NCBI GenBank assembly: GCA_963795775.1
Contig: CAWCJL010000003.1
Location: forward strand, 496,001 to 560,000
Direction of reading: 5' to 3'
Source: CAWCJL01 sp963795775
Lineage (GTDB): Bacteria > Acidobacteriota > Terriglobia > Terriglobales > Acidobacteriaceae
DNA: 64,000 nt
Shown piece after piece: positions 7,050 to 16,155 of the stretch. The position numbers were made by a program, and so were the translations under genes. Numbering within the stretch: position 1 is the stretch's first letter; each line of letters opens with the position of its first letter. Under the pieces are notes generated by a model. The model had not been told where the DNA came from, made no database searches, and saw only the letters and a list, made by a program, of their open reading frames with translations.

Positions 7050-9077
7050 TTACTGCTCCGATCCGCCCCCGGCAGCGCCGACGCTCGATTCCTCCTGTTT
7101 CGGCTGCATCACGACGCCGTTGTACAGCGAGGCGGCCAGCAGGCGTCCACCCACAGAGCGCACGCCGCGCACGTTCCAGCCCGCGTCCCACCACTTCCAG
7201 CTCTTGTCGCTTTCATTCACGGCAAGCACCCAGGTGGAGTTTGCGGAGGTGATGATCAGGCGCTGCAGATCCGCATCGTAGCTGACGCTACTGATATCCG
7301 AAATCGGAAGCGTGGACATCATGGTCCAGTTGGCGCCGCGATCCACGCTATAGGAGACACCTTCGCGTCCGCCGATCCAGAGGCTGCCGCCCGGAGCGAT
7401 GGCCACCGTGCGCAGGGACGAAAGCTTCTCGGGAAGCGCGAGCGGCTTCCATGTCTTGCCCCCGTCTTCGGACAACGCCAGGCTTTGCCGGCGCGCTGCC
7501 AGCACCAGAGGACCGTTCGAGTTCACGCTCAGGTAGTCCGTGTGATCGAGCACCGGGCCGCCCTGCCAGGTCTTCCCCGCGTCGCTGCTCATGTACACAC
7601 CGCCGGAGGTTGCGGCAAACCAGGTGCTGCGGGCCAGGTCGAGGCTGCTCACGCGTCCATCGATCTCGCCTCCCGGCACGCTGATGGTCTTGGTCGTCTT
7701 GATGCGGTGCTTCTTGCGAACTTCGGTGACCGTCTTTTCTTCCAGCTTGACGATCTTGTTCTGCGGCTCCCACTTCGATCCGGTCCAGGCAAAGATGCCG
7801 TGGCTGGTGCCGGCCAGCAAGACACCGTCAGGCGACTGGGCCAGACTGAAGACGTCGCGCCCGTCCAGGCCGGTGCTGCGCTGCTGCCAGGTCTTGCCGC
7901 CGTCTTCGGAGACGAAGACACCGCCGTAGATTTTGTCATTCACGACACCGGCGTAGAAGGTCTGCGGATTCTTGTTGTCCACCAGCAGCGCCGTGACCTG
8001 CCGCTGCGAGAAGCCGTTGTTTGCGGGCGTAAAAGTCGCGCCCTGGTCATGGCTGTCGAGCACGCCGCTGCGGTCGGTCGCCAGCATCACGTGCTTGTCG
8101 TCCTTGGGATCGACAAACACGTCGTTGATGATCACGTCCGGACCGGTGATCCGGGTCCAGTTGGTGCCGCCCGTCACCGTGCGATAGAGGCCTTCGGTGG
8201 TGCCCGCGTAAACGATGTTGTGGTCCACCGGGTCCTGCATCAGCACGCGCGTGCGGCGTGCCGTGGAAGGAATGCCCTGAATCTTGTGGTACTGCTCGCC
8301 GCCGTTGTCGCTCTTGTAGATACCGGAGCAGGCGCTGGTGTACACCGTCTGCGGCACGGCGGGATCGATGATGATGGAGAACACATCGGAGTCATCGATC
8401 AGCCCTTGCTTGATGTTGTGCCAGTTCGCGCCGCCGTCCGTGGTCTTCCACGGCAGGTGCCAGGTGCCTGCATAGATGGTGTTCGGGTCCTTCGGATCAA
8501 TGGCGATGGACTCGACTTCGTGCAACTCGTTGCTGCTTGCCGGGCTGATCTGCTTCCACTGCTCGCCGCCGTCTTCGCTGCGGAAAACGCCCTTCAGCGT
8601 GCCGGCCACGAGGATCTTCGGATTCGACGGCGCCTGCGAGAGGGCACGGATGGACTGCCCGCTCATCGCTTCCACCTTGGTCCAGTTCTGCCCCGCGTCG
8701 TGGCTGATGAACAGCCCGCCATCGGGATGATCCACGACCCATGCGGCCACGTACAGCGTCTTCGGGTCCGCGCTGTCCACGACGATGTTGTCGAGGATCA
8801 GGTCATCCTGCTTGGACAGCTTCGCGAGCCGCTGCCAGGTATTGCCAGCGTCGTTGGACTGGTAGAGCCAGCTATTGGTGGTCCCCAGGAACAGGTGACG
8901 CGAGTTGCTCGGGTCAGGAGCGAAGCTGCGCGCATCGCCGCCATCGGGCCCGATGGGGATCCAGGCGTTGGCCAGGGTGCTGGCGGCAGAGATGGTGACA
9001 GCCGGAGGAGCGGCAAATAGCTGCGGAGCGGCAGGGATTGCCAGGAACAGCAGGCAGGAAAGCAGAGAGCGATTCAT
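7050..9077 (-). CDS. Secreted BNR/Asp-box beta-propeller protein
   Basis: A 675-residue exported protein with a signal peptide (LLSCLLFLAIPAAPQLFA). Many Asp-box motifs of the type SxDxGxxW are visible, for example SNDAGNTW, SHDAGQNW, SEDGGEQW, TTDGGANW, SEDGGKTW, SSDAGKTW and SVDRGANW, spaced ~45-60 residues apart. The architecture resembles sortilin/VPS10 or Ycf48-like multi-propellers. Such proteins are scaffolds or glycan-binding surfaces; none of the catalytic residues of a sialidase was identified, so an enzyme assignment is not supported. The gene is monocistronic, with its own terminator and a ribosome binding site AAGGAAG upstream of 9077. Confidence 0.8.
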   Translation of the reverse strand: MNRSLLSCLLFLAIPAAPQLFAAPPAVTISAASTLANAWIPIGPDGGDARSFAPDPSNSRHLFLGTTNSWLYQSNDAGNTWQRLAKLSKQDDLILDNIVVDSADPKTLYVAAWVVDHPDGGLFISHDAGQNWTKVEAMSGQSIRALSQAPSNPKILVAGTLKGVFRSEDGGEQWKQISPASSNELHEVESIAIDPKDPNTIYAGTWHLPWKTTDGGANWHNIKQGLIDDSDVFSIIIDPAVPQTVYTSACSGIYKSDNGGEQYHKIQGIPSTARRTRVLMQDPVDHNIVYAGTTEGLYRTVTGGTNWTRITGPDVIINDVFVDPKDDKHVMLATDRSGVLDSHDQGATFTPANNGFSQRQVTALLVDNKNPQTFYAGVVNDKIYGGVFVSEDGGKTWQQRSTGLDGRDVFSLAQSPDGVLLAGTSHGIFAWTGSKWEPQNKIVKLEEKTVTEVRKKHRIKTTKTISVPGGEIDGRVSSLDLARSTWFAATSGGVYMSSDAGKTWQGGPVLDHTDYLSVNSNGPLVLAARRQSLALSEDGGKTWKPLALPEKLSSLRTVAIAPGGSLWIGGREGVSYSVDRGANWTMMSTLPISDISSVSYDADLQRLIITSANSTWVLAVNESDKSWKWWDAGWNVRGVRSVGGRLLAASLYNGVVMQPKQEESSVGAAGGGSEQ

Positions 9078-9194
9078 CTACAGAAACTTCCTTTGCGCGG
9101 GGGCGGTACTGTCAAGACTACCTTGCGCCACCGGCCGAAACAATAGACCAGTACCTGTTTCGAACCAAGTTAGGCATAACTTTCGTTGCAGAAA

Positions 9195-9229
9195 AGAAAA
9201 GGCTGACCGGTTACCCGGTCAGCCTTTTT
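9195..9229 (-). terminator. Strong intrinsic terminator (bidirectional)
   Basis: A perfect 10-bp stem GGCTGACCGG (9201-9210)/CCGGTCAGCC (9215-9224) with a four-base loop. It is followed by TTTTT on the plus strand and TTTTCTTTTC on the minus strand. It lies 14 bases past the stop of the OmpA-like gene. Confidence 0.9.
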
Positions 9230-9243
9230 GTACGGAGGAACGC

Positions 9244-11115
9244 TTACTGCTGCGCAGCTGCCGCCTTGTGGTGACGTGCGCGGTGATGACGGCCGTGTGC
9301 GGGAGCGGTGCGGCTCTGTGCCTGAACACTGTTCTCGTCCACTGCGGTCGTACCCTGCACATCGTTTTCGAAGGTAGCGCCGGCAGGTACGAGGTAGTTC
9401 TGTACCTGTTTGCCAGTCTGACCGTCGGTGCGGACCTGGATGCGGGAAGCGTCGATGCCCTTCTCCTTCACCAGGTAGTCCTTGGCGTTGACCGCGCGCT
9501 GAGCAGCGAGCTTATCGCCCATCTTCTCGGTCGCGTCGGAGCTGCCGACCACCACAACCGTGGCATCGGTGGTGCGCTGTGCGTTCAGGGCCACGTCGTC
9601 AAGGCAAGCCTTGGCTTCGTTGTCCACGCGGGCCGGACGCTTGGTGTCACGATCGAAGTTGATCGAGCACAGAGTCTGCGTCTTGGGCGCCGGTGGCGGC
9701 GGCGGTGCTTCTACGTTGACGGTGGTGGTGCTGGAAGCGGTCTGACCCTTGTCATCGGCCACGTTGCAGGTGACAGTGATCGCGCCGGCAGGTGCTCCAG
9801 CCGTGGTCAGCGTTGCCGTGTTGCCCGTGCCGTTGATCTGGCCGGCGGACGCGCTGTAGGTGTAAGTCAGCGGACGGTTCTGCGGGCTTACGCCTTGCGA
9901 GGTGATGGTTGCAGTGTCACCCGGCTTGACGGTCGAGGGGTTGGCCGAGCAGCTGATGGTCGGCGGCTCGAACTGCTTGACCTCGAAGCTGGCGGTGCAA
10001 TCGGCGAACTGCCCGGGCTTCTGTCCCTGGGCCACGTGACCGGTAACAGTGTAGTTGCCGGGGGTGAGGTTCGCAGTGTCCACATTGCCGGTGTTGGAAT
10101 CACCCGACACCTTCACGCCGTTGGTTCCCGTCCAGTTGTAGGTCGGGTTCTTCTTCGGGTTCAGGTTGGTTGCGGTGCCGGTGATGGTGACCGGATCGCC
10201 AGGATACACAGAGGCCGGGCTGGCGGCGCACTGATAAGCCACCGGCGGCGGCGGCGTGATGTCGCCCATGCGATAGAGCAGACCGGCGCTGAGACGCACC
10301 GCGTTCAGATTGGCGCGGCCGCCTGTGGGCCAGGGATCCTGCGGGCCGAAGTCTGCGTGGAAGTACTGGTAGTCAGCCTGGAAGAGACGGATGCCGAAGT
10401 GGTGGCCGATCCCGTAATCGAGTCCGCCGCCTACGGTCAGCGCGGGACCCCAGGTGTACGGCTGCTTGTAAGGGCCGCCGAGCTTCACCGCGCCGGCTTC
10501 TGCGTGAATGAAGGGGGTGATGTCCTGGGTGGGATAGCGTGCGACCAGACCGGCGGAGGCGACATACGCGCCGTCGTTATTTCCGTCCGGATGCGCGCTC
10601 AGTTCAACCTGCGCACCGAGGTAGCGGTTGAAGAAGTAGTTGACGCTGCCGATCGCGCCGTAGTCAATCGAGGAGTACTTTACCGGCGCTTCGATCCCGA
10701 TAAGCGGACCGCCCGGGATGTTTACCGACCCGTGGGGCGCCAGGTAGGAGTAGCCGAGGAAGATGTCTATTTTGGACGCAAATGGCGCCTGGGGAGCCAT
10801 CGTTCCCGCCGCAGCAGTACCCGTTCCGGTGCTCTGAGGCCCATTCGAACTCGACGCGCTTGCCGGCGCAGTGGCAGCGCCTGTCGAGTTGGGGTTCGTG
10901 GTGGTGGGATTCTGCGACCCAGAATTCTGGGAGCCAGAATCCTGAGACCCCTGAGTGGGCGTGGTCTGAGCTGGGGTCTGCGTCGTGTCCTGGGACGGCG
11001 AAGTGCCTGACGGCGGGTTCGTCGTATCCTGCGCCAGAAGGGTGGATGTTCCCAGCCCGACGGCACATGTCACTAGCAAAATCCGGCTCAGAGAATGCAA
11101 CGGACGTAAATGCAT
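9244..11115 (-). CDS. OmpA-family outer-membrane protein with Ig-like repeats
   Basis: A protein of about 623 residues. The start at 11115 (MHLRPLHSL) was chosen for the GGAGG 8 bases upstream and the signal peptide that follows (ILLVTCAVGLGTSTLLAQ). Domains in order: a low-complexity Thr/Ser/Gln/Pro linker (~25-80), an eight-strand-type barrel region (KIDIFLGYSYLAPHG onward), two Ig/PKD-like modules each holding the motif CxAxPxxVxPGDxxTIT, then an OmpA-like peptidoglycan-binding region (INFDRDTKRPARVDNEAKAC) and a basic His/Arg/Ala tail. The OmpA module is atypical: the usual NxxLSxxRAxxV block reads EKMGDKLAAQRAVNAKDYL. The likely role is envelope tethering. Confidence 0.78.
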   Translation of the reverse strand: MHLRPLHSLSRILLVTCAVGLGTSTLLAQDTTNPPSGTSPSQDTTQTPAQTTPTQGSQDSGSQNSGSQNPTTTNPNSTGAATAPASASSSNGPQSTGTGTAAAGTMAPQAPFASKIDIFLGYSYLAPHGSVNIPGGPLIGIEAPVKYSSIDYGAIGSVNYFFNRYLGAQVELSAHPDGNNDGAYVASAGLVARYPTQDITPFIHAEAGAVKLGGPYKQPYTWGPALTVGGGLDYGIGHHFGIRLFQADYQYFHADFGPQDPWPTGGRANLNAVRLSAGLLYRMGDITPPPPVAYQCAASPASVYPGDPVTITGTATNLNPKKNPTYNWTGTNGVKVSGDSNTGNVDTANLTPGNYTVTGHVAQGQKPGQFADCTASFEVKQFEPPTISCSANPSTVKPGDTATITSQGVSPQNRPLTYTYSASAGQINGTGNTATLTTAGAPAGAITVTCNVADDKGQTASSTTTVNVEAPPPPPAPKTQTLCSINFDRDTKRPARVDNEAKACLDDVALNAQRTTDATVVVVGSSDATEKMGDKLAAQRAVNAKDYLVKEKGIDASRIQVRTDGQTGKQVQNYLVPAGATFENDVQGTTAVDENSVQAQSRTAPAHGRHHRARHHKAAAAQQ

Positions 11116-11427
11116 GCGTCTATCCTCCGCAACCGTACTGAAAGTCATACAAATGATTTTGAGCGGCACCGGGATGCGCCGGAATCAGCGGGAGCGGTCC
11201 CCAGTACAGCTCAGCACACAACCGATAACAGGCAGCACAAGGCACGCCACCATGCGTTCACTACGTTAGTGCAAAATCTGATAGAGAAGTTGCCTAACAA
11301 TTGGAATAGCTTACCCTAAGCACCAGAAAAGTAACACCATAAATCCTGCGCAGTCTGCATGCAGGTACATCACTGCCGCATGCACACTCCTGCGGCGATG
11401 CCGGCGCCAAACCCTACAACGGTACAG
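11116..11427. other. Intergenic region upstream of the OmpA-like gene
   Basis: About 310 bases lie between the nuoB stop and the OmpA-like start, both genes reading leftward. It should hold the promoter of the OmpA-like gene and the end of the nuoB transcript, if nuoB is not read from within a longer unit. It is AT-richer than its surroundings around 11270-11345. No hairpin with a U-tract and no credible ORF was seen. Confidence 0.4.
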
Positions 11428-12006
11428 TTATGCAAGGTTCAAGGCTCGCTTCAGACTTCCCCGCTCGCTTTGAATCTTTTCCTGCAACAGCGTGATGGCA
11501 TACAGCAACTGCTCTGGCCGGGGCGGACAACCGGGCACGTAAATGTCCACCGGGATGATCTGGTTTACGCCCTGCACGAGGGCATAATTATTGAACACGC
11601 CACCCGAGGTCGCACAAGCGCCCATCGAGATGACCCACTTCGGCTCCGGCATCTGTTCCCACAGGCGGCGAATGACCGGCGCCATCTTCTGCGAAACGCG
11701 GCCGGCAATCACCATCAGGTCCGATTGCCGCGGCGACGGGCGGAAGACCTCCGCGCCGAAGCGCGCCACGTCGAAGCGCGATGCGCCCATGGACATCATC
11801 TCGATGGCGCAGCAGGCGAGCCCGAACGTCATGGGCCAGACAGAATTCTTGCGGATCCAGTTCACGGCGAAGTCGAGCGAAGTGAGAATGATGCCTTCCG
11901 GCTGCTCTGTGCCGTAGTTTGCTTCCGCTACCTTTTCCTGGTTCTTGGCGCTGCTCTCCAGTGAGCCAAACAAGTAGCGGTCATGGGGTGTGGTGCTGGT
12001 ACTCAT
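11428..12006 (-). CDS. nuoB: NADH-quinone oxidoreductase subunit B
   Basis: A 192-residue NuoB that carries the N2 [4Fe-4S] cluster of respiratory complex I. The tandem cysteines GLACCAIEMM, the third Cys in GACATSGGVF and the fourth in YVPGCPPRP are all present. The start at 12006 (MSTSTTPHDRY) is preferred over the longer frame to 12093 because it matches normal NuoB length. It is isolated: no nuoA, nuoC or nuoD is adjacent, whereas nuoB normally sits in an A-B-C-D run. It may be the sole copy of a split operon or a second copy. Confidence 0.92.
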   Translation of the reverse strand: MSTSTTPHDRYLFGSLESSAKNQEKVAEANYGTEQPEGIILTSLDFAVNWIRKNSVWPMTFGLACCAIEMMSMGASRFDVARFGAEVFRPSPRQSDLMVIAGRVSQKMAPVIRRLWEQMPEPKWVISMGACATSGGVFNNYALVQGVNQIIPVDIYVPGCPPRPEQLLYAITLLQEKIQSERGSLKRALNLA

Positions 12007-12337
12007 AAGAAAAGTATAAACCGCTGAATGTGCGAGGCCGCGGAAATCGGGCCTCTGCTTTGCAAGATGCGCTTGCATGCGTCTGGGTGGCATGCGCCCG
12101 CGTTACAAATATCGGACCTTGTGCATCGCGGCTTTGCGGAACTTGCACGCAGCGGCGTGTTGTGGCACGCGTCTGCTGCGATAATCAGAACTACCTGCCG
12201 CTGGCCGGCCGCAATCGGGATTCCGTGAACCATCGCCGGAGACGATCTTCTCCCGCTCGATATGCACACCTCCACACCCCATCTACCAAGCGCCCGCCGC
12301 ACCGCCTGAAGACGCACTCGCGGCGCGCAGCCGTGCC
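12007..12337. other. Divergent intergenic region between nuoB and the SpecificRecomb gene
   Basis: About 330 bases expected to carry two outward-facing promoters. The reading frame of the downstream gene is open leftward into this region without an ATG/GTG/TTG. A short ATG-led peptide in another frame (12262-12309) runs into it, so an N-terminal extension joined by a frameshift is possible. No repeats or terminators were recognised. Confidence 0.35.
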
Positions 12338-14374
12338 GTGGCCCGCGCGCGCACGGTGGCGTTTGTGGAGGCCGGCACACTGCACCATCGCGTCGCCACG
12401 CTTATCGCGCTGGGCCGCTGGATCTGGAGCGGCAGCCGCGACCGCACCGCGGCCGTGCATCTGGCGCGCTGGCTCCAACTGCTGCAGGAAGACGAGGCGC
12501 TGCGCGGCGCCGTGCAGCGCGCCTTCAGCAGCACACTGCAGCAGATGCAGTCGGTGTCGCTGCTTTCGGAAACCGGACTGCCGACCCAGCATGCGCTGCT
12601 GCAGGAAGGCATCCGCCGCGTGCTGCAGCGCGTGCTGCCTTCGGTACGCGCAGAGTCCGACACCATGCGGCTGCTGTTGCTCCTGCTGCCTTCCTCGCGC
12701 GAGGTGTACCGCTTCACGCATATTGCGGAAGAGCAGTTCGCGCACATGCTGACACTGCTCTGGCCGGGCGACGATGTGCGCGCCGCGCGCAAACTCGCCG
12801 GGGAAGTGGAAGAGTCGGTCCGCCTACTGGCAACGCGCATCGGCAGCCGCGGGCTATCGCCGGCCATGCGCGAACGCGGCAGCGGGCTCGCACTCGAGCA
12901 ATCGCCCTTTTATCAGCTCATCCGCGAAACCGATGCGCTGCTCGCGGCTCTCCACGCGGGAGACCCGGAAGCCGCGTACCGGCGCTGGAACCTGGTGGTC
13001 CAGGGCTGCCGCGACGAGCTGGACCAGGTGCATCTGCATATGGAAGCCGCCGGGGTCAGCTCCGACCTGGTCTTCGATATCCGCACCATCGATCTGTCGC
13101 TTACGCGTCTGCTTCGTCTGGCGGCTACGCTGATTCCACGCAGCCCGCTTGGCTCCAGCCCGACTGGACAGCCTGTGCTGGCGCGGGCGGAGGCCATCCA
13201 GCAACTGGTAAATGCCCTGGCCGTGGCGCAGCTCCGGGACACGCGCCTGTCTTCCCTCCTGCGAGAAAACCTCAACCTGCTCGCGCGCAAAACAGTGGAG
13301 CGCACCGGGCACGGCGGCGAGCATTACATTGCCCACACGCGGCGCGAATATTGGCTGATGTGGCGCGCTGCGCTCGGTGGCGGCTTGCTCACCGTGTTCA
13401 CCGCGGCCATCAAGATGAGCATCGCTGCCAGCCACTTCCCTCTCTTTATCGAAGGGCTGTTGAGCGGCACCAACTACGCCGTGAGCTTCGTATTGCTGCA
13501 GGTCTTCGGACTGGTGCTGGCGACCAAGCAGCCATCCATGACCGGTGCCACCTTTGCCGGCATCGTGCGGCGGAATCGCGGTTACGCGCGCTGGTCGAAG
13601 ATCGCCGATTTCGTGGCCGCAATCACCCGCTCACAACTCGCGGCGGCGCTAGGAAATATATTTGCGGTGGTGGTCGGCGCGATGGCCTTTGAACGGCTGT
13701 GGTGGCGCGTCTTCCGCGTCTCCTATCTGCCCATTTCGAGCGCGGAGCACGTCTACCAGACACTGCATCCGTTCACCTCCGGCACCGCCTTCTTCGCCAT
13801 CGTCACCGGCGTCATCCTCTGGCTGGCAGCGCTGATCGGCGGATGGTTTGAGAACTTCGCGATCTATCACCACATGACGGAAGCCATCCGCCAGCATCCC
13901 TTCGGACGGCGCGTGGGCCGCTCGCGCCTGCAGAAGGCAGCCGACGTGCTGGAGCGCGACCTGGCCGGCTGGAGCACCAGCATCGCGCTCGGATACCTCC
14001 TGGGCTTCACGCCCGTGGTGTCGTCCTTCTTCGGCCTGAAGATTGACGTGCGGCACGTGACGCTCACCACCGGCACGCTGGCGCTGGCCGCCTCGCGCTT
14101 CGGCACCAAGTGGTTCGGCCGCGGCTGGCTCTACTGGGCCATCGCCGGTATTGGCGTTACGTTTGTGCTCAACCTCACGGTCAGCTTCTCCATTGCCGCC
14201 TATGTCGCGTTGCGGGCCTATGACGTGCCGCGCAGCGAACAGTGGGAGCTGGTGAAGTTCCTGGTCAAAGAGGTGCTGCGCTCGCCGCTGAAGTTCATCG
14301 CCCCGGTGGGCGAAGGCAGCACTCCCTCCGAACTCGCGGCTGCCGAGCTGATGCACGAGGACCAAAGCGCCTGA
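12338..14374 (+). CDS. Gcr/SpecificRecomb-family polytopic membrane protein
   Basis: A 678-residue protein of the family often labelled site-specific recombinase (the gonococcal Gcr type). The N-terminal ~330 residues are helical and soluble. The C-terminal half contains at least six hydrophobic helices (for example ALGGGLLTVFTAAIKM, LAAALGNIFAVVVGAMAF, YWAIAGIGVTFVLNLTV) and the conserved block KQPSMTGATFAGIV. No tyrosine- or serine-recombinase catalytic set is visible, and a polytopic membrane protein is an unlikely recombinase, so the family name should not be read as function. The GTG start at 12338 is the first usable start in frame. Confidence 0.7.
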   Translation: MARARTVAFVEAGTLHHRVATLIALGRWIWSGSRDRTAAVHLARWLQLLQEDEALRGAVQRAFSSTLQQMQSVSLLSETGLPTQHALLQEGIRRVLQRVLPSVRAESDTMRLLLLLLPSSREVYRFTHIAEEQFAHMLTLLWPGDDVRAARKLAGEVEESVRLLATRIGSRGLSPAMRERGSGLALEQSPFYQLIRETDALLAALHAGDPEAAYRRWNLVVQGCRDELDQVHLHMEAAGVSSDLVFDIRTIDLSLTRLLRLAATLIPRSPLGSSPTGQPVLARAEAIQQLVNALAVAQLRDTRLSSLLRENLNLLARKTVERTGHGGEHYIAHTRREYWLMWRAALGGGLLTVFTAAIKMSIAASHFPLFIEGLLSGTNYAVSFVLLQVFGLVLATKQPSMTGATFAGIVRRNRGYARWSKIADFVAAITRSQLAAALGNIFAVVVGAMAFERLWWRVFRVSYLPISSAEHVYQTLHPFTSGTAFFAIVTGVILWLAALIGGWFENFAIYHHMTEAIRQHPFGRRVGRSRLQKAADVLERDLAGWSTSIALGYLLGFTPVVSSFFGLKIDVRHVTLTTGTLALAASRFGTKWFGRGWLYWAIAGIGVTFVLNLTVSFSIAAYVALRAYDVPRSEQWELVKFLVKEVLRSPLKFIAPVGEGSTPSELAAAELMHEDQSA

Positions 14375-14417
14375 GGCCGCGCTACACTGGCCCCGCCATG
14401 ACTGACAGGAGAAACGC

Positions 14418-15716
14418 ATGAAGCGCCGCCGCTTCCTTGCTTCGGCCGCGCAGGCGGGGCTTGCGCTCGGCCTTGCCGGCAACGCCCCCGGACAAACGTC
14501 CGACCAGGCTTCCGGTCAGGCTTCCAATCAGCGCGAGCGGGCAGCGAACCAGGATCGTCCTGCGGCCCTGATTGGGCCCGAGGCCATGCAGGACTACTTC
14601 AGCGAAGACCGTCTTCACCAGGCCCTCGGAACCAGCCAGCTACAGAAGCCCACTGACGTCAAGGTCATCGTCTTCAACTTCCCCAGTTGGCATCCATCGC
14701 CGTGGATGGAAGCGCGCTTCGGCAAGGGATGGACGGAGTTCGACACCTTGCGCAATGCCCGGACACTCTTTCCCGGACACACCATGCCGCACTTTCCGCT
14801 CTGGGGCTACTACGACGAGGCAGACCCCGTTTGGGCCGCCAAGGAAATCGAGCTCGCGTCCACTTACGGCGTGGATGCATGGATGGTGGACTGGTACTGG
14901 CACGAGGGCACGCAGTTCTACCAGGAGCAGATCGAGCAGGGACTCCTGCGCGCGCCCAACCGCGAGAAGCTGCAGTTCGCCATCATGTGGGCCAACCACG
15001 ACTGGAAAAATGTCTACCCGGCGCGCTCGCCGGATCAAGCAGCCATCCTGCTCCCGCAGGTGCACACGCTTCCCGATTTCGAGCGGGTGACCAACTACTG
15101 CGCGGAACACTATTTTCGGCAGCCCAACTATCTCCGCATCGAGAACGCACCACTCTTCGCCATCTTCGACATGGGCAAGATCATCGAGCAACTCGGAGTG
15201 GATGGCCTCAAGCGCGCCTTGGTCCTCATGCGCGAGCGTGCACACACGCTTGGCCTGCCCGGGCTGCATTTACAGATCGTTGGCGGATACGAGCGCTACC
15301 GGGCGCAGCTCAAAGAGTTCGGCTTTGACAGCGCGACACAGTACGGCACCTTCGGGTGGACCTACGGGTCGAAGCCGCCTGGGTCGCGCCTGCCGTATGG
15401 GGTGGGGGCTGTCGAAGGCATCGCTTCCTGGGGTAAGGCGCGGGCAACACTTTCTGTTCCGTTTCACCCATGCGTGTCTGTAGGCTGGGACGACAGCCCC
15501 CGTTTTGCGGAGTTCTCTGCCGTAGCCATCGACCGCACGCCGGACCAGTTCGAGCGCGCCGTGCGGGCCGCTCGCCATACCGTTGCAGGGAGCGGGCAGG
15601 ACAAACTGATCTACGTTGCCGCGTGGAATGAGTGGACTGAAGATCACGTGCTGCTGCCGGATACGTACTGGGGCTACAGCTATCTGGAAGCGCTACGCCG
15701 GGCGGTAAAAGACTAG
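14418..15716 (+). CDS. Tat-exported GH99/WbsX-like glycoside hydrolase
   Basis: A 432-residue protein with a twin-arginine signal (MKRRRFLASAAQAGLALGLAG) and ribosome binding site AGGAGA. After a low-complexity linker comes a TIM-barrel-like domain of the GH99/WbsX group: HTMPHFPLWGYYDEADP, YGVDAWMVDWYW, LQFAIMWANHD and the C-terminal YVAAWNEWTEDHVLLPD. The family includes endo-alpha-mannanases and enzymes encoded in O-antigen clusters. The acidic residues around EWTE and the WYWHEG segment are candidates for the active site, but the substrate is not deducible. It stands alone between a membrane protein and a convergent cell-division gene. Confidence 0.72.
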   Translation: MKRRRFLASAAQAGLALGLAGNAPGQTSDQASGQASNQRERAANQDRPAALIGPEAMQDYFSEDRLHQALGTSQLQKPTDVKVIVFNFPSWHPSPWMEARFGKGWTEFDTLRNARTLFPGHTMPHFPLWGYYDEADPVWAAKEIELASTYGVDAWMVDWYWHEGTQFYQEQIEQGLLRAPNREKLQFAIMWANHDWKNVYPARSPDQAAILLPQVHTLPDFERVTNYCAEHYFRQPNYLRIENAPLFAIFDMGKIIEQLGVDGLKRALVLMRERAHTLGLPGLHLQIVGGYERYRAQLKEFGFDSATQYGTFGWTYGSKPPGSRLPYGVGAVEGIASWGKARATLSVPFHPCVSVGWDDSPRFAEFSAVAIDRTPDQFERAVRAARHTVAGSGQDKLIYVAAWNEWTEDHVLLPDTYWGYSYLEALRRAVKD

Positions 15717-15744
15717 GCTGCGGTTGCTCCGGTGGAGCGCGCGG

Positions 15745-16143
15745 CTACTTCCCGGGCTGCTCCGGCTTGTCATTGTTGAGCACAATCACCTGCCCCGGGC
15801 GGGTATAACGCAGCCGCATGTGGGCCTCGTACTCGATCGCATTCGGATCGGACTTGAGCCGGTCCACGTGCTGTTTCAGGCGTCCGTTCTGCTGTTCGAG
15901 AACAGAGATCTGCTGCGCCAGCACCTGGTGCTCGGCACGCTTGGCCTGGTAGGAAAAAATGCCGTTCGCGCCCAGCATCACGTGATATCCCAGCATGCCG
16001 GCCACGCCCACGGCAAAGACGGTCGCCCAGCGCCGTCGCTGTGCATAGCCTGCCGTGGAGGTACGCAGCCGTTCTGCCAGGCGGCGCGACGTGCCGCGCC
16101 CCAGTTGCCATCCGCTTCCGTTCTGTCCCGTTCCTGTTTCCAT
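15745..16143 (-). CDS. FtsB/DivIC-like septum formation initiator protein
   Basis: About 132 residues: a basic cytoplasmic N-terminus, one membrane helix (ATVFAVGVAGMLGYHVMLG), a periplasmic coiled coil (residues ~65-100, rich in Q/E/L heptads) and a short C-terminal domain with the MRLRYTRPGQVIVL motif shared by FtsB/DivIC proteins. These link the early and late divisome. The ATG at 16143 is 12 bases past the phosphoglucomutase stop, so the pair is likely one transcript; a GTG at 16152 is an alternative start. Confidence 0.8.
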   Translation of the reverse strand: METGTGQNGSGWQLGRGTSRRLAERLRTSTAGYAQRRRWATVFAVGVAGMLGYHVMLGANGIFSYQAKRAEHQVLAQQISVLEQQNGRLKQHVDRLKSDPNAIEYEAHMRLRYTRPGQVIVLNNDKPEQPGK

Positions 16144-16155
16144 CGTCCCCACTTC

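Noticed and set aside
8905..11010. A 701-residue plus-strand open frame opposite the BNR and OmpA-like genes
   Set aside because: It is low-complexity, Arg/Gly/Val-rich, has no domain or ribosome binding site, and lies entirely antisense to two genes with clear signal peptides and motifs. GC-rich codon bias keeps the opposite strand open.
12338..14374. Mobile element suggested by the recombinase family name
   Set aside because: No catalytic recombinase residues, no flanking repeats and several membrane helices; it is treated as a membrane protein.
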